Shown here piece by piece: positions 32,240 through 44,326 of a stretch of 64,000 bases of DNA. Source of the DNA: Pyricularia pennisetigena (taxonomy: Eukaryota; Ascomycota; Sordariomycetes; Magnaporthales; Pyriculariaceae). The notes under the pieces were generated by a model that was not told the origin of the DNA, made no database searches, and saw only the letters and a list, made by a program, of their open reading frames with translations. Position numbers and translations under genes: made by a program. The stretch lies in contig NW_021940922.1 of the NCBI RefSeq assembly GCF_004337985.1, positions 1,337,546 through 1,401,545 of the forward strand. Reading direction: 5' to 3'. Position 1 is the stretch's first letter, and every line of letters starts with the position of its first letter.

Positions 32240-32790
32240 TTAACAATTTTTAGCCCGGAAACGCAAAAACGACGAAGAAATAGGATAGAAAGCCAACAAG
32301 TCGCGCGATCGCAACAAAAGGCTGAAAACGCAAGCAGAGAATGGCGACGAATTTGAACTAATAGTGGACCGCGCACGCAAGCGTTTCAACACCGCATTAT
32401 TTCGTCAAAAGTCCAAACTGCGGAACGAATACAAATACTTTGCGTCTACTAAATTCGTACGAAAGCGAATGGAAAATGAGCTTAAAGCTGATTTTATTAC
32501 CAAAAAGTGAGTAACCATTATATATAACCTTTTTCAATACCAAAATAACGTGGTAATTATTAAATATAACCATCCAGGAAATTTTAAGGCCAGTATTGGA
32601 AAAACCTGCAATCCAAATTCGGCTTGAAATCCCGCACCCCTGCCCCAATCGACGACGAAAATTGGGAAAATGTGGAGGATTTGGATGATTTAAAGGATGT
32701 TTTTAAAACGTTTTTTCAAATTCCCATTAAAAAGGCCGAACTTAAAATGCAAAAATGGGAAAAAAATGGTTACTGCATTGCTATATAAAC
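32240..32790 (+). pseudogene. Unrecognised basic protein relic within the hAT element
   Basis: Coding-like plus-strand segment with higher GC than its surroundings. A Lys/Arg-rich stretch (NKSRDRNKRLKTQ) is followed by VDRARKRFNTALFRQKSKL and RKRMENELKADFITKK. A GTGAGT donor at about 32508 and an AG at about 32579 suggest a ~70-bp intron, after which it reads YWKNLQSKFGLKSRTP and an acidic DDENWENVEDLDDLKD run. Scattered stops. I do not recognise the family. Divergent to the H3-like gene, so possibly co-regulated. Confidence 0.4.
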
Positions 32791-32999
32791 AATACACCTA
32801 CCAAGGTAAAGCGAATTAATTTGTCCGCCAGATTTTCCACAGGTTTGGAAAAAGTATTTCACTTGAAAATCTTTTCAAATTTGGTTATATAATGCGCCAA
32901 ATCCGCCACAAAACCGCGCATTTTGGTGAAACGGCCAATTCAAATTAAGCCAAAATAGCTGAATTGGTAAATTACAAATGGTTATATAAAATGGTTATT

Positions 33000-33690
33000 T
33001 AAATATACGGTTAACAATTTTAAATATTGCGTGGTTTATTTTACCATATAATATATCGATGCTGGTATTCCCTGGCAGCCCATTTGGCCATTAAAATGCA
33101 TTATTGGGCGAAAAATACTGCGGTTTATAATTTTAATATAAGCCAAATGTACCAGTTGTTTAAAGTTAAAATAAAGGAAATTTTACACATTTTAATTTTC
33201 CGAAATAAAATAACTGTTAATTATTTTATAGGGCGACTTATTTTACGCCTATAGAGTCCTTCACTTTGGTTAAAACAATTTTTTTCCGCGTTTTTATTTG
33301 TTTTGGCGTACCTAAACTTTTAATTATAAATTATAATTATATTAAAATTACCACCCTATTCCGCGTTTAAAAATTGTATAAAATCTTTAATCGCAAAGCA
33401 CCTGTCCAACGTATTTGGGCTAAACAGGCCCCCTATAAAATTTATGCAAATGTGTTAAACAAATCCATTGGCACCATTTGCCGAATGGTAGTTTAGGAAA
33501 ATGTGGATGGATGGGTTACGCTCCCATTTACTGCGAATAATTCGGTTAGGGTGCCTAATTACCCAAAAACAGCTAAACGTCAGGTAAAAGGGTTACAGGT
33601 GCTGGTTATAAAGCCAGTTTACAGTGAAGTGCCTAAGGAGTTTAAGGGGGATTCTTTGCCTGCTATTAAATTTAAATACGCGGAATAATG
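33000..33690 (+). pseudogene. Unrecognised coding relic within the hAT element
   Basis: Two plus-strand segments: 33027-33254 (Tyr/Ile-rich) and about 33385-33688, reading FNRKAPVQRIWAKQAPYK, then GWVTLPFTANNSVRVP, then a terminal LPAIKFKYAE before TAA. One in-frame TAG lies near 33494. May be the second exon set of the 32240 relic or a separate gene. Family unknown. Confidence 0.35.
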
Positions 33691-33869
33691 TCGAGTTTTA
33701 GTTATATATTTTACTGTGGTTTAAGCAGTTAAAAATTTTAATTGCGTAGATTTTATTTATTAGCGTAAAAATTTCCAGTTAAATAAAAACAAAATTTAAA
33801 AAATATGTCCAAACGGTTAATTGAATTTTATATTCTAATATTTTAAAAAGAAATTTTATAATCCATTGC

Positions 33870-34590
33870 TTTAATATTGACCGAACCAATTATATATTTT
33901 TCGTCGATATTGCAACCCGTTTTGCATAGATGGCAGCAAAGTTTGAAGCAGTAAATAATTGTACCAAAAACATTTCCGCCGCTTTTTGCAATGCTATTAA
34001 AGCCTTTTTTTGTATTTGCAATGTAATATATGGCGCAATTGTGGACATTATATCTTTAACCAAACGCTGAAAAGCGATTTTGGGGATTAAAAGGTCTGTA
34101 CGGGATTGCAGTCGGCGGATTTCTTTTAACGCAATTACTATAAACAGTTATTAAAATGTAATTATCCAATATAACCAATCATATTTTTTACTCCCAGGTT
34201 TAAACCGTTTTGCACAATTATTCCTCTATTGTCCATTATTTTGTACCCGTGTGTTAAATTTTCCGGTATTTCGATTTAGTGGTTTGCCCCCAATTGTTTT
34301 TTTTCGGTTTTTTTAGTTTTCCCTCGTTTTATGTGTAAATTATCCTTTAAGTGAATAATAGGTGAGGGTGTTTTTGGAATTCCCCGTGATCGTAAGGGTA
34401 ATTCGGGGTTTATTTGTTTAAAGAATGTAAAGGTACGGAATGGGCGCGACTTAAATTAACCGGAGATTTACAAATTGTTAATTTAAATATCCGATAATTA
34501 AAGAAAAATGCTTACTTATTATATGGCAGTATTTGGTCTAATTTGGGAGAATTAGGAGCTTGTCGACGTTTTTTTTTTTGTTTTTGCCAT
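33870..34590 (-). pseudogene. CenH3-like histone gene with long N-tail (relic)
   Basis: An ATG at 34588-34590 opens MAKTKKKTSTSS. A GTAAGC...AAG intron (34450-34515) and a ~100-codon basic, Pro-rich tail follow (degenerate, two overlapping open frames; one reads KKTIGGKPLNRNTGK). RFKPG is followed by an intron at exactly the position of intron 1 of the 31724 gene, then VIALKEIRRLQ, LIPKIAFQRLVKDIM, LIALQKAAEMFLVQLF and AAIYAKRVAI. The segment between the second helix start and the AL(Q)K helix is two residues longer than canonical H3 or the sister gene. A long, divergent N-tail and longer loop 1 are hallmarks of centromeric H3 (CenH3); that is inference. One TAA is at an expected Gln (KNI*LV). 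It lacks the sister gene's second intron. Confidence 0.72.
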
Positions 34591-34839
34591 ATTTGTGTAG
34601 GTAAAACCTGGCGACAAATAATAATGCAAAAAAAGAAAAAAAAACAATTGAGCTGTACAAATTTTTGATCTTAAAAAATTTTCAATACAAAATTTAACCG
34701 ATGTTTCCCCGTTATCGATTATTTGAAGTTCCACTGTTTAATTAAGCGGACAAATCAAATATAATCACATTTTTTCCTAAATTTCAAAATAATAACGAAA
34801 AAAGAATTTCCTTTTTTTTAAATCTTTAACCACATTATC

Positions 34840-37800
34840 GTAGTAGACACCGCATCGCCACCTCCGGAAACTTCAGTCGAAAAACTGGTGTTTCCGGATA
34901 TTAAAATTGTTAACGAATTTCGTAATAATTTTTCTAATACATGTATACCCGTCCCACGTTCACCTGGCGTTAATTCGCACGATTATAATTTCCCTTTAAA
35001 ATTAAATTAGGAGGTTAAAGCCGAATTGATTGCGGTATTTGCAAATAACCAAAACACAGGTTGCAACGATCCTGTTTTATACGGCGGGAAAAAGGATGCG
35101 TATTATATATACATATTTAAATTATAAAATAATTTTCTCGATTTGTTCGTTTTTTAATTTTGGTTTCGACGTTGGCAACCGACAAACAATAAAGTCGATT
35201 TAACCGTCAAAGGGTTTTAGAAACTTAAATTGGCGGAAATCTGGTAATATTACCATCAGGGCTTTTTTTCGAAAAAACGGCGAACCATGTTTAATTTGCA
35301 AAAAATGTTTGCAAATATTAAAACATCCCCAATTTTGTGAACAAAACCAGCATAATGGAACCAGCACCCTTACACGGTATCGGAATATAATTATTTATGT
35401 TTAAAACGAGTTCGGATTATAAAACGATTTACCTAACCCCAGTTCAATTCCTACGGATTTTTATGTGGTAAATTTTTTCCATTTATTAACGAAATGTAAC
35501 CATCCATATAACCATTTATATAACCATCCATATAACCATTTTATATTATGATTTATATATTTGCAAAAATTAATAAGTAATTACATTTTTTAAGCGAAAA
35601 AGATCCACAAATATACGAAAGACGAAGTCGAGGAATTATACGTCCGACTTTGCATTTTATTGCGAAAAGGATTTAATATTATATAAAATTCGGAATTTAA
35701 AATGTTTGTACAAGCCCGAAACGATCGATGGAGGGTTTTATCGCCACAAACCTTCGCCAAAAAATGCAAAAATATATCCGAAAATATTATTACCCAAAAT
35801 TTAATAAATATCCCCAAAGGAGGCAAACTTTTTTTGGTCGTGGACGGATAGATAAACCCCGGTTTAAAACACGTTTTTTGGGGTATTGTGGCCGCTTATA
35901 TCGACAATAGTTGGGTACTTCGGTATATTATTTTAAATCTTATTGCGACTAACGCTAGCAAAACGAGGGAAAAACTGGTAAAACTTACCGTTTAAACTAT
36001 TTTTAAACACAAATTGGAAGGTAGAATATTGGTTATTATAGCTGATAATGCTTCCAATTTCCGAACCGGGGACGTTGCTGCGGAAATTCGAAAAAAATAT
36101 TCCCCAACCACAAATGCAATTAAATATTTTACAAATCCTTTATATGGTTTACGCTTTACAACTAGTAAAAGGGGTTATATGATAAAATCTTTATATTCCC
36201 AAAGCAGATTTCCGCGCATTTTTGGTTAGTTCTAACGAGGAGGAATATTTGGCGATTAATAATCTGGAGGAATTTAAAATATGGGATATATCCCCAAAAC
36301 ATATTATCGCCCAAATAAATGTTTAATTTCATTGAAAAATTTGAAATATAATTATTTAATATATTATTTTTTATATTAATTACGTTATTTGGCGTTTTAC
36401 TGCACCAAAGCCCCAATCGTACCGAATCCTTTTGCAATTCGCAACAAACTATTGGCGAATCTGGCGTTAAAGGACCCCGTTTTTTAATTAAAAATATATA
36501 GACGAATTGGAGTTTAACCATTTCGGCTATTGCGCGTACGTTTCAACTGCGTAAAACCATCGAGTTACTTATTACATAGTACCTTATATTAACAAAGGGC
36601 CAGGATGACCGGGCGAATTCGATTTTATCCAAACTTCGAATATTTGCAAAAAGTTGGACGATTTTTAAATATCTTTTGGTAACGATTAAAGCTATCGCGG
36701 TTTTTACCAATGTTTTTGGCGCCAATAAAATGGAAACAATTGCGTACGTTTTATTTGGGCTGGGAATTATTGGAATTGCTTTTACCAATTTCGAACGAAA
36801 ACTTTAGGGAAAAGCCCAAAAGTATCCACAAACGGGATGGTATACCAATTTGAAAAACGCAGTTCGGATTGCACGAGCAAAATTGGACAAATATATCGAT
36901 TTAATTTAACGTTAAAAAATTGAAAAAATGTATTTTGTAACGGCTATTTTAATCCCACTTACGCGAACGGATTTTAAAAAAAAATAGGCTCCGATATTAC
37001 GCGGAGCATACTAACCAAAAAGTGGAAAATTTGATTAGCCGAGGCATTAATTATTTAGCCGAATTATATTCGCAAAAGCGAAATCCAAATTTCCACCCCA
37101 AACAAAATCAATTCACCCGGGAACGGATCCAATTTTGTTTACTTTATAGCGGAAACCGAGTCCAAAAAAACGCAAACATGTTCCCAACCAAAGTTTAAAT
37201 CCAATAACCAGCCCATATTTTATCGATCGTTTTGTTAAAAAAATTATCCGGTTAGAAATTAAAGTATTTTTTATTTAAGGTTCGTTATTTTTAAATTATG
37301 GATGGTTATACGGATGGTTATACGGATGGTTATATTGGTATGTATATTAATCCTCGATTATTTACCGCAATTATGGAAGACGATAATAACATTTTCAACT
37401 GGTGGGTTACCCATAAAACCAAATTCCCGGAATTCGCCCAAATCGCCCGCGATATTTTAGCTATTTCTGCTGCTTCCACTTTTATTAAGCGGTTATGGTT
37501 ATAATTAAGCAATTCGATTGCCTTTAACCAATTTTCGTTAACCTTATCGGCAATTCGGGACCGTGCTGTTATTTACGCCTCGATTAAAGAAAAATCATTT
37601 TCTTTAATCGGTATTGAAACTTCTATCGTATATAAAGAATTTATATCCCCGGAAGACGAAAAAGCTGAAAACGACCGTTTTAAGGAATTTGTTGGGTTCG
37701 TGTACAATTTGGGGGAATTAAGCGAAAATTCAAATTCCGATAACGATAATCCTATTCAGGTAGCGGTCGCTAATACCCCAATCCGGGGAAATATTAACCG

Positions 37801-37850
37801 CATACCCCCATTACCCGTTTCTAGTCAAAAAGGGTTTTAACTTAACAAAC
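34840..37850 (+). pseudogene. hAT transposase relic (BED, DDE, hAT-C)
   Basis: Plus-strand remnants in order. N-terminal acidic/Pro segment (PPPETSVEKLVFPDIKIV, ~34860). BED zinc finger ~35280-35380 (EPCLICKKC, then GTSTLTRY, where the zinc His has become Tyr). Linker with KKGGKLF. DDE core near 35840 with VVDG then TAG where Trp is normal (DGW), GIVAAYIDNSWVL, and ADNASN near 36048. C-terminal dimerisation domain at 37370-37500 (NWWVTHKTKFPEFAQIARDI and LAISAAST). Repeated stops and frame breaks; several are G-to-A or C-to-T. Non-functional. Confidence 0.78.
35500..35545. repeat. ATGGTTATA-type short repeats in the hAT relic
   Basis: AACCATCCATATAACCAT occurs twice here. The complement GGATGGTTATAC occurs three times at 37302-37335, and related copies lie at 30640, 31292, 31306, 32967 and 32568. 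Repeated only within the hAT element. Confidence 0.55.
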
Positions 37851-38214
37851 TGTTAATAGAAACCCCATTTAGGGCAGTGAAACGGGTACGGGGTAATATC
37901 GTGTATGGGCGTAATTCGAGAAACTCCCAATTGTAAAATAAAGGTTTAATATATTTATTTTCCTTTTTATATTTTATTTGCAATCGTAGATTTATATGAT
38001 ATTTGATCTATAATCGTGATTTTATATTATATTTGATGTATTATCGTCATTTTATATTATATTTTATTCATTATCGTCATTTTATGTTATGGTTTATTTG
38101 TAATCGTGAATAAATATTATATTTTATTCTCAATTGTAAATTATATTTTATTTGTAATTGTGATTTTACCTATAATTCGAAAAAAAATCATAAGTATAAA
38201 TATCGAAAATTTGT

Positions 38215-38385
38215 AATTTTACGGGTTCTCCCACGGGGGCCCGCGGGTTGCCAAGAAAATCCGTGTACGGTTTTGGGCCGGGCCGGGCCCCCCCACAAAA
38301 ATTCAACCCACCCACGGGTTGGCCGCCCCACCGATTTGGGCTGCCACGGGCCCCCGTGGGGAGGTTTTGGAATGCCTTACTTAAA
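38215..38385 (-). repeat. hAT right end: GC-rich subterminal block and terminal repeat
   Basis: Contains GGGGGCCCGCGGG, GGGCCGGGCCGGGCCC and CCACGGGCCCCCGTGG, ending GGTTTTGGAATGCCTTACTT, the inverted counterpart of 30318. Confidence 0.7.
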
Positions 38386-40490
38386 CGCGTCACAACTGCA
38401 ATGGTAGGGCTCAGCACCCACCGACTTTCCTTTTTGAGCAACCATCCATAACCGCTGAAGGATCGCTGAGACAAACACGCTTCGTCAACTGTCATAAATT
38501 TGTGAAAATTAATAAATAATTTATACATTTCCTTAATTACCCAAGCTAATTTCCTTCTAACCACCGGAATATTACCTCGGCCATCCGGGTCGGATAATCG
38601 TAATTACTGCACATTAAAGTCAACTTATTACCGGGGTTTACGAACAGCCCGCCGAGCAAACATAGGCATTAATGGACCTGGTTAGTCCACGGAATATGCA
38701 TCCGGCCCGGATATAAATATATATTTTAAATGTGTAAAAACAAAGATTTCGGAATTGCAATCAACCTACAAACACCCCGTTTAGTTTATAGTAACGGTAC
38801 CCCCTTTGGCCAACCTGCGACGGTTTGTAACAAACGGGTCCATTAATTAAAAAGCAAATGATTTTCGTAAACAAACGCACAAAATAAAGGCCTGGGCCAA
38901 TATATGTAACGAACCAATAAACCTGGGTATGGTTAACGTTTTTGCCCGACTGTATTGGATCGACTGGCACGTGCGCCTTACCGCCAGCGATAGCTTACCG
39001 TTGCAAATATTCCTAACAACCTGGACAACGTCCGGGTAAAATCCCTTTTGCTTTACAATCTTTGGTCACCCTAACAGATTATAAAATGGTATTTTATTTA
39101 ACGGTATAAATTTGGGAATATGCTCGAACACCTATATAACGGCATCCATCCCAATAGGCTCTATTTCCGATAAATTCTAATATTGCACAATTCCCAAATG
39201 CCCCATACATTAATATACACGTTGAAAAAAGTCGGAAATATTCCTCAAATATATAATAAACTGCCAATAATTCGCCTAATATAAAGGCGACCCGGTGAAA
39301 ACATGGACAGGCTGCGATATTTAAAAGGTTTTAAACCAGTTAATGCCCTTTTATTTTCCTTTTTTCCAATAATAAAATTGCGCGTTTTGCAATAATAGCC
39401 GAAATAGGGTAATGCGGGACGGTCCAGGAAACTCGACAATAAAATCTAAGCTTTTTTTTTTGTGCTTAAATAAAACCGCACCTTATTTATATTTCCATTA
39501 TAGGCGTATATAGGGTAAAATGCTGAAGCAAACATAGCAGCGTATGCTGCCTTGGGCATCCGGTCAAATTGGCTATTCGGTTAAAAAAGTAATTTGGACA
39601 ATTTTTGTCCTTATTCCACATTGCTAACTATTTTTCCACTTGGTTCTTTTGTAATATTAAGGATGTAAATCGGGGAAAAAACAATAGCAGAAAACGTTTT
39701 GTAACAAATTCGTTTTTATCATTTACCAGCAAAAACTAAAGCAGGAATTTAATGTGGCGGCCAACCTTTTGAATAAAGCGCAACGGAAGTTTTTCTGCGT
39801 TAAAAACTGGAAAGAATCGAAAATCCGCCCATCGCCCGGGACTTTATTAACTTTATAGTCTTTTTTTATCTTGGACGAGACAAAACGGCCGACAGCAGAA
39901 AAGGCGTTGCGACACCCTTTTCTAGCTTAAGTTTGGACGAAAAGGTTTGGAATTCTGCTTTGGGTTAATGTGATCTCTGCCCGTCACCTTTATATGCCGA
40001 TTTCGAAAGTGCTGAAATAAATCGTAAAGCTATAAAGAACTTTTGCCTGGCTCTTTATTATGTAAATAGCCCCGAGAACAAGGGCCACGTCCCAGTTTCA
40101 ACAGAGGTGGCAAGACGGAAAACCCAAAACACAGCTTTTGGCAAAGCAGACCCGGCGATTGGGCGATAGGCAGCAAACTGTAGGGTTCAGCATCGCACGG
40201 TGACAACAGGGCTATTGGGGCGGGCACCCGACGAAGTTGAAGGTTATTAGAGACGATAGGATATTGTTTGAGTTTATCCCTTTATAAAGTTGATATTTTC
40301 CTTCCGGTCTCCGGTTAAAATTGCTCATCAATATTATCTCAACATGACATCCTGGACGGCATTATACAGCGTGAGTAAAGTTTTTGTGACTTGGGAAGGT
40401 GGCTCATGATGGCTTCATTGTAAGCAGGGCATATTGGCGAACTACCAAACGATGGTAGTGATTCGATAACGTAAAACTTTTAACACGTCA
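38386..40490 (-). other. AT-rich decayed DNA, minus-strand coding traces
   Basis: Coding-like fragments on the minus strand, e.g. 39520-39370 (DRMPKAAYAAMFASAFYP), 38970-38761 (VTNRRRLAKGG-like and CVCLRKSFAF) and 38530-38440 (FHKFMTVDEACLSQRSF). Possibly an old transposase, but no family could be assigned. From about 39950 the GC content rises towards the ankyrin gene. Confidence 0.3.
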
Positions 40491-43400
40491 CTATAGTACA
40501 CATGCGCCCATGGGCACTGCTCCGGTACAAGCCGAAATCATGGCATCAAACGCGAGATTCAGTGTGTCGTCATAATCAACCCTAAACTGCAAAATTGCGC
40601 GGCAAAATGAAACGTTATCAGGCTCAACCAGATAAAACCAGTCCGACAATGACAAAATTGACATTGTCTCCGAATCCGCGTATTTTGCTATGGTGGGCAA
40701 AAGCTGGGCTCCATCAAAATGGTCGACGGATCTGCTCAAAAAAAGTCTTAATATCGAATGGCTATTATGTATCATTGCCGTCATAAATGGCGAGCGTCCG
40801 TTGGCTGCAAGGTAGCCTAAATTGGCCCCTTGTTCGAGTAAGATTCTCGCACAGTCGATATTTTGCGAAATGGCTGCTAAATGCAATACCGTTAAGCCCT
40901 CGGGATTGGGCGCATCAATATCAGCGCCAAATTCAAAAAGTAAACTAACCATCCCGGGCAAACTGTTCAAACATGCCGAGGTAAGGGGGCTACTTCGCAA
41001 TAAACCTTCTGGTATCTTTGGATCAGGGCATGCCCCAGCCTTAATGACAATGCGAAGGGCTTCGACATTATAGCTATCGACTGCATGCAGGATTGTAGTA
41101 CGGCCAGTGATGTCCATCGAATTTGCGTCGGAGCCGAAAGTTATCAAACGCCTTATTTGATCCAGTTGGGTTCGAGCTGTGGCCCAGTCGAGCGCGGTGC
41201 GGCCTTATGCATCTATATCGAAGACCGCGCTTGGGTGCTCGTCAAATTCGCTTTCAAGTGACCTCGATAACAGATCCAGGACGATGCGGTGAATCTGAGC
41301 AAAGTCTTGCTTTTCCAACCAATCTCTGTCTTGAAGTTTAACGCAACAAAGCGCCTGCTCGTGGGATTTGGTGTACATCTTGCGGAGTTTGAAATAGCTC
41401 ACAATTTCGTACGACCTATTGCGATATTCCATCTGCGATTAGCCTTGTTCATGCAAGGTGGAGGAAAAAGTTGCATTCTGACTTACTCATTGTCCACGTA
41501 GGCCCCTTGATTGACTAAAAATCGAACAATCTAATAATTGTGCATTCCACTGTGGCCACCATATAGCGCCCACTTAAAATAATGTTAGCCACTTATCATA
41601 TCACCATATTATGGCTTTTAATGGAGAAAAAAGCGTGGGTGTAACTTACTTCTAACAAACTAAACCCACGAGAATGGCTCTCGTCCCTTAGGGATGCAAG
41701 ACCTAGAGAAAACAAGCGCTGCAGACCCCCAATGTCTCCTTTGACACAAAACTGAATTGATTCGGCGGTATCCGAAATCTTTCTTGGCAGTACAAGTTGA
41801 AATTGAGGCCGTGGAAAACTCGGCTGCTTCGATGCCAGAGCCTGGCAAACGGGAATTAGGTTACATTTATTCGCTTTGCACACGTCGCAAGTCCCGCCCG
41901 TGATGGTGACCAAGTGAAACAAAGTGTCTTGTGACAGTTTTGAAAGCTCCTCTGGGCTAAAACTAGCCCAGAGATATGCGCGACGTTGGAGAACGCAGTC
42001 TCGGAATGCCCGGCCGAACTTTGCCATTTGTTGTGCACGTGGATCTTTCTTGAAAATGTTGCAAAGTTGTTCAATCTCTTTGTTTGTCGATCGTTCATAA
42101 TTTCTGAATGTGGCAAGGCCGCTGCTGCCGAAAGGCATGAACGGCAAAAAATCCTTAATCATGAGAAGCCTGCGTGTCTGTGTCAACCAAAACCTAAAAA
42201 AGTCCGGTGTTCGTTGTGAAGGAAGATGTGGAGATATTCGATCAATGATGGCTTTTGGTACCAAGGGGTCCGGAGCCTTCTCATCCAATTTGAGCATACT
42301 CCTGGCTTCGGCATTGATAAGTTCCACGCCGTGGGTCCTCAGAATGAGGCCCACTAGCTTGCTAAACGCAGACTTCTCCTCCCAATCTTTCGCAAGGTTT
42401 AGAATCTCGCAAATTTGCTTTGTACGATCCCCATGCTCATCGAAAGCTTCTGGAAAAGCAGGTGCGCTTCTTGCGAAAGTAAGTATGTGGCGCTTGAGGC
42501 GCTCGGCCCCTCCAGGGCCAAGTAACTGTTTTGCCAAGATTCTAGGTGACGGGGCATGCTTATCCTTCCGCTTTGGTAGCGGTCCAGCCAACGCGATACC
42601 ATCGTCTTCCTCTTCTGGGCTGCAGCTAGATGACGCATGCTCGCTTGCAACGCGCTTTGAGAAAGGTCGGTCGATGTTTATTCGTCTGTCAATTTTGGAT
42701 TCATTTGACAAACTTATCAAATCGATGTCTTTTTTGCAAACGAGGCTGTCAAAATAAGCAGTTGACTGCATGAAACATTGTTCGTCGCCTCTTTTTACTT
42801 GACTAGATTGCTTGGTCGAAACAATGGGTTGAAGAGCGCTCGTCATCTGGTGAAGAGGAGATTCGACAGCTTGACCGGTATCTTCAGACTTGCGACCGTT
42901 GTCTGACTGCAACAAGGGTAGATTGCACGTGGCCAGGATCCCAGGGTGCTTACCCTGCATAGTCGCGACAGTCGGCTCGAGGAAAGATGAGGGCTGCAAA
43001 GAATCCCCGACTGCAGTAGTAGTTTTGTGGCGGAGCGGTTGTGGTTTTGTTGCTGTGTTTTCCGTGCTTCTCCAAGATTCCAACAGTTGTCGCAGGAAAA
43101 ACAAGCGAACGGAGATCTCGTCTCTTACAGACTGGTCTTTTTTAAAATAGCATCGCACAGCCTCGACGCAGCGAAAAGCACAGGTGTTACCGGCATAATT
43201 CCCAAGCTGTTGTAGTTAGCAACCTGTTTAATCAAATCTCCAGAATAGGCTAACTTGCTCACCTTGCACCTGTCCTCTGCAAGGCTAATACCTAGCGCTT
43301 TCTCATATTCAACTCTTGAACTTCGGTGCATCTCTTCAGTCATCCCCCAAGATGTGAATTTCTTGTTCTCCATATCGACAATTGCAACCACAAAGTGATT

Positions 43401-44326
43401 CTTTTCGCTTTCCACCCTTGTAAGCTGATCGACTTCGTTGACATGATAGGGAATGACACAGCCGGCACATGTCTCTTTCAATTTGTGAATTCTTCGGGGA
43501 GGAATGCCAATGGCATATGGAGCCGGTAGAACTTTACATAAAAGCTCGTTCAGAATCCCTGCAGTCACAGGCTGCCCGGGTCGAAATTGGTCTAGCTTCT
43601 TCTCAGGCCATATGTTCATGCCGAATTGAACCAAGTTCTCAAGGTCGTCTGAGTCGGACTCAGAAAGATTTGGCAAAGCGGCTTGAGCGCTTGGATATTC
43701 CAGAGGCAGCGACTCAATGTTGATTGGTGGTGATACGACCTGCTCCATTTCGATGCTGGAATTATCCTGGTCCCATTCCTGGTACTGCCCCTCAGTTAGG
43801 GGTGTGTGATGACAGCTTTCGTCATTTTCAGCTGTTTGAGCTGGGGTATCGACCATGATGGCATCGAAATCGAAGGGTAATACTATGACTTTATCAGTTC
43901 TCATGTCTGCTTGATGGTATGTGCTTACTCACATTGCTTTTGCTGAGGCTTATCAATCGCAAAGAGGCATCCCATATCTTCGTCTTGTCTACTTAGCATA
44001 GAAGTGGCTGTAGTGACGAAAACATCGATACTATTCGAAACATCAGACCAGAATGGCGCTTCGAGATGGGCCTCACTGCTGAACCCGTACTGCTTGATCG
44101 ATCGTTCGATCGTCCGCGTTAACTGCTCAACAAATTCTCTAAGCTGTTTTGGCACCGCCTCGAATTGTTCTTTCGTCTTTTGATCATTCCTGTGAGTTCT
44201 TGCATTGTCGCGATTGTTCTTTAGGCTTGAGAGAAACTCCAACACTCCGGGAGGTGCGCCGGCCAAATCTTCCTCGTAAACAACATAAAAGCCTCCGCTC
44301 ACTAATTCGGGTGGTGGTGGCGTCAT
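40491..44326 (-). pseudogene. Ankyrin-repeat protein gene with possible Ulp1-like domain, nonsense-broken
   Basis: Multi-exon model on the minus strand: 44326-43933, 43882-43263, 43206-41650, 41572-41487, 41432-40491. Introns of 50, 56, 77 and 54 bp start GTGAGT, GTGAGC, GTAAGT and GTAAGT; three have CTAAC/CTAAT branch sites. Exon 2-3 reads a segment like a Ulp1/C48 peptidase (NHFVVAIVD, then across the intron LGNYAGNTCAF), but the canonical Asp and DCG are not preserved. A Ser-rich middle and a ~300-residue conserved-looking domain follow (GPGGAERLKRHI to the cysteines CDVCKANKC), then ankyrin repeats (GLTVLHLAAISQNIDCARIL). In-frame stops lie at about 41530 (HNY*IV) and 41210 (DIDA*GRTALDWA), both where Gln fits. 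The last intron breaks phase, so an indel is likely. GC-balanced. Confidence 0.6.

Larger units (their letters stand above)
30318..38385 (+). mobile_element. hAT-superfamily transposon relic carrying two histone H3-like genes (8.07 kb)
   Basis: Bounded by inverted ends TTTAAGTAAGGC...CCAAAACC at 30318-30340 and 38363-38385 (21 of 23 positions match). Inside each end is a ~150-180-bp island rich in GGGCCC/CCCGCGGG. The right half holds a plus-strand hAT transposase relic (BED finger, DDE core, hAT-C). The left half holds, divergently arranged, an H3-like gene (minus), two unrecognised plus-strand coding relics and a CenH3-like gene (minus). Interior is AT-rich with C-to-T and G-to-A type stops. 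No convincing 8-bp target duplication was found. A fragment of a second copy lies at 61895-62013. Confidence 0.72.

Noticed and set aside
43125..43260. Programmed frameshift joining two overlapping ORFs in the ankyrin gene
   Set aside because: A 56-bp intron (43207-43262) with AAG/GTGAGC, GCTAAC and CAG joins them in frame, which is simpler.
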